Positions 6,682 to 11,469 of a stretch of 11,469 nucleotides of DNA are shown here, one piece after another. The translations under genes and the position numbers were made by a program. How positions within the stretch are numbered: the stretch's first letter is position 1; every line of letters starts with the position of its first letter. The notes below the pieces were generated by a model. The model was not told where the DNA came from and did no database searches. It saw nothing but the letters and a program-made list of their open reading frames with translations. The stretch is from Chitinispirillaceae bacterium. Lineage in GTDB: Bacteria > Fibrobacterota > Chitinivibrionia > Chitinivibrionales > Chitinispirillaceae. The stretch covers positions 1 to 11,469 of the forward strand of contig JAFGOU010000551.1 in assembly GCA_016926315.1 (NCBI GenBank), in the 5' to 3' direction.

Positions 6682-7764
6682 ATGATTACCACCAATCAAG
6701 CCTCAGGTAAAAATGACGCTGACCTTGTTCATTTACAACTGTTTTTAACCGCGCAACTGAACCGGCACGCAAATGAAGAGGCGCTTTTTTCCATGATTGC
6801 CGATGAATTCAGGAAAAACGCGGCACATTCCGTTCTGGTGATGCTAATGACCGATGACCGGAAAAAACTGAAACTTAAAGCCGCATCGGCATTTGAACAG
6901 GTAAGAGGTATCCTTAAAATATCGACCCGCAATCAGACGCATGATATCGTTCTGAAGCTCAACGAGACGTTTTTATTCAGGAAGATCATAAATAATGAGA
7001 AGACGCTCACGGAAAAAGCATCTGCCGTTATCCATGAATTCAGACCTGATGCTTCTCCCGCTGAAATAAAGAATATCGCCGAAACCGTGGGATATTCAGA
7101 TAAACAATGTATCATCTCTCCAATTATGGTATCAGGTAAAAGCGTCGGGGTGATTGCGGTCATTACACCGGTTTGCGGTGATGAATGCATTCTCTCATGC
7201 CGCTGTTTCGCCGAGAAACTGTCCATTGCGCTTGAGAAGGTGGCCGAACACGCCGAGCAGGAATTGCTGAAATCAAGGCTTAAAATATCGCAGGAGTTGC
7301 TGCTTGCTGAACGAAACGAGTTGAAGGAAAAAAACCTGGCGCTGATGGTGGTATTACAGGAGATCGAAGCCGAAAAAAAGGAAATCGCCACCCATTTTCT
7401 GACCAATGTAGAGAAGGTCCTCATTCCGCTTGTCGAACGGATGGAAAAAAATGGTGACGTCGCGAATCGCGGTCACCTCAGCCTTCTTAAGCGGAACCTC
7501 AAGGAAATAGCATCGCCGTTTCATGATCGATTGTCTTCTAAGTACACCGCCCTTTCTCCCCGCGAGCTCGATGTATGTTTTTTGTTAAAAAACGGAATGA
7601 CGTCAAAGGAAATAGCCGAACATCTGGTCGTAGCGCCGCAGACAGTGCACCGCTTCCGTGAACACATACGGAAAAAGCTCGGTATTGCCAACAAAGAGGT
7701 CAATCTGACGGCGTTTCTCAAATCGGAAGCATTCAATAAGCTGGAATTATCGCGGTCGTTTTAG
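6682..7764 (+). CDS. GAF-like sensor, coiled-coil, LuxR-type HTH transcriptional regulator
   Basis: A 360-residue cytoplasmic regulator. Residues ~15-185 fit a GAF-like sensory fold (LFLTAQLNRHANEEALFSMI start, ISPIMVSGKSVGVIAVITP core strands, then an amphipathic helix). Residues ~185-240 are a charged coiled coil (ELLLAERNELKEKNLAL). Residues ~240-285 form a helical linker (FLTNVEKVLIPLVERM, LLKRNLKEIASPF) seen in PAS/GAF-LuxR regulators of delta-proteobacterial type. Residues ~288-348 are a LuxR/FixJ-type HTH: LSPRELDVCFLLKNGMTSKE, IAEHLVVAPQTVHRF, HIRKKLGI. There is no receiver domain, so activity is probably set by a ligand or partner at the GAF-like domain. Only a poor ribosome-binding site precedes ATG 6682 (ACGAAAAACCC), which may mean weak translation. 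It is divergent from the DUF2780/OmpA genes, plausible targets, and converges with the receiver genes with a 28-bp gap. Confidence 0.88.
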   Translation: MITTNQASGKNDADLVHLQLFLTAQLNRHANEEALFSMIADEFRKNAAHSVLVMLMTDDRKKLKLKAASAFEQVRGILKISTRNQTHDIVLKLNETFLFRKIINNEKTLTEKASAVIHEFRPDASPAEIKNIAETVGYSDKQCIISPIMVSGKSVGVIAVITPVCGDECILSCRCFAEKLSIALEKVAEHAEQELLKSRLKISQELLLAERNELKEKNLALMVVLQEIEAEKKEIATHFLTNVEKVLIPLVERMEKNGDVANRGHLSLLKRNLKEIASPFHDRLSSKYTALSPRELDVCFLLKNGMTSKEIAEHLVVAPQTVHRFREHIRKKLGIANKEVNLTAFLKSEAFNKLELSRSF

Positions 7765-7792
7765 CGGCTGAAGCCGGTGTGGCGTTTCTGGG

Positions 7793-8209
7793 CTACAACG
7801 TATCGGTTCGGGAAACCTTTTCCGGAGCGGCGGGAGGTGAATGGCTCGCAAGGACCTCCTGGAGTACGTGGAGCAGCGCTGCCGGTTCTGCCGGTTTAAC
7901 GATAAACTTGTCCGCCCCCAGTTTTAGCGCGTACTCTTCGTCCCGGGGGTCGGTATAGGTGGCGGTATAAAAAATAAAAGGCAGGGAACGGAGACGCTCG
8001 TCATTCCGCCATTCCCGGCAAAGGGAAAATCCATCCATGACAGGCATGAGAATGTCGGACACGATCATGTCAGGAGGCTCTTTCCGGGCATGCTCCAGCG
8101 CCTGGACGCCGTTGTTGGCGACGTCAATGAGATGCCCTGACTTTTCGAGCAGAATTTTTAGAAGATACCGTTCAGGCTCTTTGTCGTCGACGATCAGCAT
8201 TCGTGCCAT
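7793..8209 (-). CDS. Stand-alone response-regulator receiver protein
   Basis: A 138-residue CheY-like receiver with no output domain. The acidic pocket D8-D9 (MLIVDDKEPERY), phosphoacceptor D52 (IVSDILMPVMDG), T82 (FYTATYTD) and K105 (FIVKPAEP) are all present, so it should be phosphorylated. About 20 residues after the receiver (ASHSPPAAPEKVSRTDTL) are low-complexity and probably disordered. The start is ATG 8209, with MARMLIVDD matching a typical receiver beginning and GGGGCGGG just upstream. The frame stays open to a TTG at 8317, but that adds 36 unconserved residues. It is the last gene of the receptor-kinase-receiver cluster, 129 bp after the first receiver. Its likely phosphodonor is the upstream kinase (inference). 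Confidence 0.88.
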   Translation of the reverse strand: MARMLIVDDKEPERYLLKILLEKSGHLIDVANNGVQALEHARKEPPDMIVSDILMPVMDGFSLCREWRNDERLRSLPFIFYTATYTDPRDEEYALKLGADKFIVKPAEPAALLHVLQEVLASHSPPAAPEKVSRTDTL

Positions 8210-8338
8210 TACCCGCCCCGGTCGGTTGAGTTTAGAACAACAGTTGGATGTTATTGCTTTCCGGGTGTTTTTTCCGATAAGGTTTTGTCGAACCCGCAAA
8301 AAAACGCCCGATATCAAGATGGCCCATGCAGGACTTGC

Positions 8339-8701
8339 CTAAAATAAATAGTGCGTGATTTCGTTCATAAAAGTTTCCGGATTTATCGGTTTTTCGATAT
8401 ATCCTTCACACCCCGCGGCAAGCACGCGTTCACGGTCGCCGGCCATGGCATAGGAGGTGACCGCGACAATGGGTATTTTACCCGTTGCCGGGTCCTGTTT
8501 CAATTCACGGGCAACCGCGTATCCGTCGATTTCAGGCAATTGAATGTCGAGGAGAACAAGGTCCGGCCGGCAGGTTTTTGCGAGTTCAATACCTTCGCGA
8601 CCGCTTCGCGCCTGCAGCACCTCATGGTTGCGGCTTTTAAGAAGGAAGGTGCACAGGTACATATTCTGTTCGTTGTCTTCGATGACCAGAATGTTAGCCA
8701 T
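8339..8701 (-). CDS. Single-domain response regulator (DivK-like receiver) overlapping the kinase gene
   Basis: A 120-residue receiver-only protein. It has the acidic E8-D9 pair (ANILVIEDNEQN), phosphoacceptor D52 (VLLDIQLPEIDG), T82 (VAVTSYAMAGDRE) and K104 (YIEKPINPETF). The sequence style (ILVIEDNEQNMYLCTFLL, TSYAM..GDRE.VLAAGC.GYIEKPI) is that of DivK-like or hybrid-kinase receiver domains. The start is ATG 8701, preceded by GGGAGAACGG at suitable spacing; upstream in-frame codons (to 8794) lie inside the kinase and add non-receiver sequence. Start and kinase stop (8694-8696) overlap by 8 bp, so translation is probably coupled and the pair is almost certainly cognate: the kinase lacks its own receiver and this protein supplies it. 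Confidence 0.92.
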   Translation of the reverse strand: MANILVIEDNEQNMYLCTFLLKSRNHEVLQARSGREGIELAKTCRPDLVLLDIQLPEIDGYAVARELKQDPATGKIPIVAVTSYAMAGDRERVLAAGCEGYIEKPINPETFMNEITHYLF

Positions 8702-10541
8702 TGTCCGTTCTCCCAGCCGGTAGGGTGAAGGTAAACGCAGACCCTCTGCCCGGCCCGTCGCTTTGAACCTGAATGTCGCCACCATGCATACCAACGAGCT
8801 TTTTGCAGATCGAAAGGCCGAGTCCGGTGCCTTCGTAGCGACGCGTGGTCCCTGTGTCTATTTGCCGGAAAGGCTTGAAGAGCTTCTCCATGTCTTCGGC
8901 CTTTATCCCGATTCCCGTATCGATTATCGAAATCCGGATAAGGGAAGCGTTCCGGCCATTGGTATCCTGGGCCGGCGACTCTTCCTGGTGGTTGACGGAA
9001 ATTGTTATGCCTCCGGTTTCGGTGAATTTTACGGCATTGTTGAGCAGGTTGATCAGCACCTGCTCGATCCGGAACCGGTCGCCGAAAACCAGCAGAGGGC
9101 CCGGTTCCATGGCCAGAGTGACGGAAAGCGACTTTTTTTCGGCCAGCGGGCGGACGACCTGGACCGATTTGTCGATGGATTGCCGGATCGGGTATACCTC
9201 TTTGCGCAACTCGAGCTGCCCCGCCTCAATTTTTGAAATATCCAGAACGTCATTGATCAATCCCAGAAGATGGCGAGCACTGTCGCTTACCATCACTAAT
9301 TGTTTTCGTTGTTCCGGATTCAGTTCGCCAACGAGTCCCTGCAGGATTATGCCGGTAAATCCGATGATCGAATTAAGCGGGGTGCGCAGTTCATGCGACA
9401 TGGTGGCAAGGAAGGCGGACTTCAAGCGGTCGGCGGATTCGGCACGGTCCCTGGCCGCAGCCAATTCGTCATTTTTCAGCTTGAGTTCGAGATTTAATCT
9501 TTTTTTATTCCGGTATCCGTGGAAAACGGTATACCCCAGGAAACCGCTGAGAACAAGGATCGTCAGGAGCAGGTATACAATGCTCTTTTGCCGGTGTATG
9601 GTCGTCCATTGCCGTTTGAGCGTTTCCGTCTGGGAACTGATGTGGGCCTGCTGGATCCTGATTTTTTCCTGCTGCTCCCTGAGGCGTTCCTCGCCATTCC
9701 ACAGGTCAAGGGAGAGCTTTTGCAGTTCACGTGAGCTGATGTCAACAAGCGACTGCAGCGTGTCCGATTTACTGATCTGCGCATTCAGCGCTTTTTCGCG
9801 TTTGCTGAATTCCTGCGTTTGAGCGTCAAGCGTCTGCTGCTGTTCCGTTATTTTTGCGGCCTGCCGGTCAAGGCTGTCTTTCTGGACCTGCATTTCCTTT
9901 GCCTTGGCCGCGATAGCGTCCTCGAGACGCTTCAGGTTGCCCACGAGGCTGTCGGTGTGTTTCTGGAGTTTCCGGAGGCTCTCCTGGCCTTCACGATATA
10001 ATGCGACGACATCGACGACGGTCCCTCCAAGCAGGACCATATCATCCATGACGCGGAGTTTTTGATTTACTATAGCGGCCCTGTTTATCTGGAACTGGAG
10101 GGTGCCGGTTTCCGATTCAATGAAATTAATCATGACCAGCCGTTTGTCCTGATAACCGTCACTCACCAGCAAAACGTTTTTCCCCTCGACCCTGTCAAAG
10201 ACGTCGATGTGCCGCTGTTCTTTCCCTTTTGTAATAAACACTAATTGGGCGGCGCTGCAGTCCTCCGGCGATTCCGAGGACGATACCCTGATCGGCTTGT
10301 CCCTGAGGGTCTTTGTTTTCGACAGCGCGACCATCTCCCGCATGATGTTTTCATCGGTGCCGAAGACCAGAAAATGGAAATCCTTTATCGAGTGCTCGTT
10401 CTGCCATTCTATATTTTTTGCGAAGTTGTAAATATAGGCGGCGATCAACGTTTCCCGCTGCAGTTGCTGCGCATTGCCTTCCGGCAGCAGCGCGAAACAG
10501 CACCACGTAAAAACGCCGATCATTCGGGCCGGTATTTTCAT
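8694..10541 (-). CDS. Membrane histidine kinase with periplasmic YfiR-like (DUF4154) sensor domain and coiled coil
   Basis: A 615-residue sensor kinase. Residues 1-24 are a signal peptide (MKIPAR, MIGVFTWCCFALL, EGNA). Residues ~30-180 match the YfiR/DUF4154 fold: IAAYIYNFAKNIEW, FLVFGTDENI, AAQLVFITKG, NVLLVSDG, INFIE..TGTLQFQINRAA. Residues ~183-315 are a long periplasmic coiled coil, ~320-342 one transmembrane helix (IVYLLLTILVLSGFLGYTVF), then a second coil. The HisKA domain carries phosphoacceptor H383 in SHELRTPLNSIIGF. HATPase motifs follow: N box LINLLNNAVKF (N502), D541 in DTGIGI, FKPFRQ, and GTGLGLS (571-575). There is no receiver domain. ATG 10541 is chosen because it begins the signal peptide directly; GTG 10586 is in frame but only 1 nt from the AGAGG box. 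The TonB receptor ends 51 bp upstream and the receiver gene overlaps its 3' end. In Pseudomonas, YfiR is a periplasmic regulator of a diguanylate cyclase; here the fold is fused to a kinase. Confidence 0.9.
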   Translation of the reverse strand: MKIPARMIGVFTWCCFALLPEGNAQQLQRETLIAAYIYNFAKNIEWQNEHSIKDFHFLVFGTDENIMREMVALSKTKTLRDKPIRVSSSESPEDCSAAQLVFITKGKEQRHIDVFDRVEGKNVLLVSDGYQDKRLVMINFIESETGTLQFQINRAAIVNQKLRVMDDMVLLGGTVVDVVALYREGQESLRKLQKHTDSLVGNLKRLEDAIAAKAKEMQVQKDSLDRQAAKITEQQQTLDAQTQEFSKREKALNAQISKSDTLQSLVDISSRELQKLSLDLWNGEERLREQQEKIRIQQAHISSQTETLKRQWTTIHRQKSIVYLLLTILVLSGFLGYTVFHGYRNKKRLNLELKLKNDELAAARDRAESADRLKSAFLATMSHELRTPLNSIIGFTGIILQGLVGELNPEQRKQLVMVSDSARHLLGLINDVLDISKIEAGQLELRKEVYPIRQSIDKSVQVVRPLAEKKSLSVTLAMEPGPLLVFGDRFRIEQVLINLLNNAVKFTETGGITISVNHQEESPAQDTNGRNASLIRISIIDTGIGIKAEDMEKLFKPFRQIDTGTTRRYEGTGLGLSICKKLVGMHGGDIQVQSDGPGRGSAFTFTLPAGRTDNG

Positions 10542-10582
10542 GATGAGAACAACGCTTTCCAGCGTTTTGACAGGGTCACCAT
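10538..10582 (-). CDS. Possible 14-codon leader ORF translationally coupled to the kinase
   Basis: Between the receptor stop (10593) and the kinase ATG (10541) lies ATG 10582, coding MVTLSKRWKALFSS and ending in TGA at 10538-10540. The TGA overlaps the kinase start as ATGA, a classical coupling arrangement. An AGAGG box (10588-10592) is 5 nt from this ATG, better spacing than for the in-frame GTG 10586 of the kinase. The kinase ATG itself has no good ribosome-binding site nearby (GGAAAG is ~13 nt away). Translation is untested, and so short a frame can arise by chance. Confidence 0.3.
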   Translation of the reverse strand: MVTLSKRWKALFSS

Positions 10583-10587
10583 TCACG

Positions 10588-10592
10588 CCTCT
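10588..10592 (-). promoter_or_regulatory. Shine-Dalgarno AGAGG between the receptor and kinase genes
   Basis: AGAGG immediately follows the TonB receptor stop codon. It is 1 nt from GTG 10586 (kinase frame), 5 nt from ATG 10582 (short leader frame) and ~46 nt from ATG 10541 (preferred kinase start). Spacing favours ATG 10582. Confidence 0.45.
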
Positions 10593-11469
10593 TCAATAAT
10601 CCCCGGCATAGCCGACCATCAGCATCACGGTACGCTGCGGTTGACGATACCGGTCAGGTCCCCTGTTCGAAGGGTGATACCATTTCTCGTCTAACAGGTT
10701 TTTTCCGGTCAGTTGAACGGTAAAACCCTTGAAATACAATAACGACAGGGTGCCATGGAACAGGAGACAAGGCTCGATATCCCGACCGTTTGTTGCGGTG
10801 ATAACCGTTGGGTTCTTACGTTTTCCGATATAATTCGCCCGGAGGTTTATCGTTATATTTTCAAACAGGGAACAGGTTATACTCGCGTTTCCGCCGTGTC
10901 TGCTTATTTCCGGGACCGATTCGCCCGACTCATAACGACTTTTGGTATAGGTGTAGTTCAATGACGCTTTAAACGGGCGGGCGGCATACCCGAGAACCAG
11001 TTCCGCTCCGTCGGTGTTTATCCCTCCGCTGTTGACCCATCGGTGTCCCTGATCGGTAATTTCTTCGGCAATCGCCTTGTCAAGGCTGTTTTTATAGACG
11101 ATCACATCGAGTTTACAACGATCGATTATTGAAAACGTACCGGCAGCCTCCAGGGAGTTCATTTTTTCAGGGAGCAGGGAAAGATTGCCCAGACCGTCGG
11201 TGTAGTCCCATGGTTTGGGCGCCCTGAAAGCATCGGCGTAGGAAAAACGCAGCAGGTGGTCGCGCACATGATAGCTGAAACCGGCGCGGGGCGTTACCAC
11301 CTGGTCGTAACTATCGCTTTGATCAAGGCGCACGCCACCGGAGAGATAAAGGTCTTTAAAAAGCGCAAGCTGCGGTTCGATAAAAACGCTCGCAAGATAA
11401 TTGCTCGTTATTTCCGGCCTTCCCGGCCGCGGCGGTGTATGCTCAGGGGATTCGCTGTATGAGGAAGAA
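10593..11469 (-). CDS. TonB-dependent receptor, C-terminal beta-barrel part (5' end beyond window)
   Basis: The frame is open through the right window edge; ~291 C-terminal residues are visible. They show the outer-membrane barrel of TonB-dependent receptors: SGGVRLDQSDSY.QVVTPRAG, RFSYADAFRAPKPWDYTDG, LLPEKMNSLEAAGTF, VIVYKNSLDKAIAEE, WVNSGGINTDGAELVLGY, ASLNYTYTKSRYESGE, INLRANYIGKRKNP, FTVQLTGKNLLDEKWYHPS and a terminal VMLMVGYAGDY ending in an aromatic residue. The 'R-x-P' (FRAP), 'N-x-G-x-x-x-x-G-x-E' and 'N-L-x-D-x-x-Y' blocks are family hallmarks. The plug and TonB box lie outside the window, so the substrate (siderophore, cobalamin, glycan or other) cannot be told. GTG 11333 is not the start, because barrel sequence continues upstream of it. 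The kinase gene begins 51 bp downstream on the same strand, consistent with a receptor-sensor operon. Confidence 0.92.
   Translation of the reverse strand, partial: SSSYSESPEHTPPRPGRPEITSNYLASVFIEPQLALFKDLYLSGGVRLDQSDSYDQVVTPRAGFSYHVRDHLLRFSYADAFRAPKPWDYTDGLGNLSLLPEKMNSLEAAGTFSIIDRCKLDVIVYKNSLDKAIAEEITDQGHRWVNSGGINTDGAELVLGYAARPFKASLNYTYTKSRYESGESVPEISRHGGNASITCSLFENITINLRANYIGKRKNPTVITATNGRDIEPCLLFHGTLSLLYFKGFTVQLTGKNLLDEKWYHPSNRGPDRYRQPQRTVMLMVGYAGDY

Noticed and set aside
7765..7776. CGGC-TGAA-GCCG hairpin between the convergent LuxR-type and receiver genes as a bidirectional terminator
   Set aside because: The stem is only 4 bp and there is no T-run on either side.
8285..8304. Seven-T run (- strand) with nearby GC stretch after the first receiver gene as an intrinsic terminator
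   Set aside because: I could not form a convincing stem directly before the T-run, so transcription may continue into the second receiver gene.
8210..8317. 36-residue N-terminal extension of the second receiver from TTG 8317
   Set aside because: The start is TTG, the added sequence is not receiver-like, and MARMLIVDD at 8209 is a standard receiver start.
8702..8794. 31-residue N-terminal extension of the first receiver
   Set aside because: It would overlap the kinase's C-terminal coding region by ~100 bp and adds nothing resembling a receiver; ATG 8701 has a good ribosome-binding site.
8845..9822. 325-codon open frame antisense to the kinase gene
   Set aside because: Ser/Arg-rich low-quality translation opposite the HisKA/HATPase and coiled-coil codons; a shadow of the - strand gene.
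1..11469. CRISPR array, tRNA or rRNA genes, insertion sequences, phage genes
   Set aside because: No regularly spaced identical repeats, no cloverleaf or rRNA-like stretch and no transposase or integrase motifs were seen on either strand.

Overview
This 11.5 kb window comes from a Gram-negative bacterium. It encodes an OmpA-family outer-membrane protein, a second small outer-membrane barrel, a TonB-dependent receptor and several proteins with Sec signal peptides. Two secreted-protein genes at the left end finish in FlgD-like/type IX-like C-terminal beta domains, and a decayed third copy follows them. Together with the OmpA protein carrying thrombospondin type 3 repeats, this suggests the FCB group, perhaps Fibrobacterota (Chitinispirillia-like). 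The taxonomic call is inference; no rRNA or other marker gene is present.

Left block, + strand (1-2922). The window opens in the 3' end of a secreted protein, possibly an M6-type metalloprotease. Next comes a complete M23 metallopeptidase with a propeller-like N-terminal half and a C-terminal sorting-like domain. A frameshifted remnant of another sorting-like domain follows. Middle block, - strand (2919-6515). In order of transcription this holds a DUF2780 protein, the OmpA/TSP3 protein, a small outer-membrane barrel protein and aquaporin Z. A 9-bp perfect hairpin lies just after the OmpA gene.

Regulatory block (6516-11469). A + strand gene encodes a GAF-like/coiled-coil/LuxR-type HTH regulator. 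It is divergent from the DUF2780 gene, and the shared intergenic region contains an AT-rich inverted repeat overlapping a TATAAT box. Facing it on the - strand is a signalling cluster, transcribed as: TonB-dependent receptor (truncated by the window edge), a membrane histidine kinase with a periplasmic YfiR-like (DUF4154) domain, and two stand-alone receiver proteins. The kinase and the first receiver overlap by 8 bp. The kinase start codon overlaps the stop of a possible 14-codon leader frame.

The most plausible joint function of the right block (inference) is an envelope-sensing relay. A periplasmic YfiR-like module, possibly responding to the TonB receptor or its ligand, would control a HisKA/HATPase kinase that phosphorylates one or both diffusible receivers. 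No DNA-binding output is encoded in this cluster within the window. The LuxR-type regulator next to it carries no receiver domain of its own.
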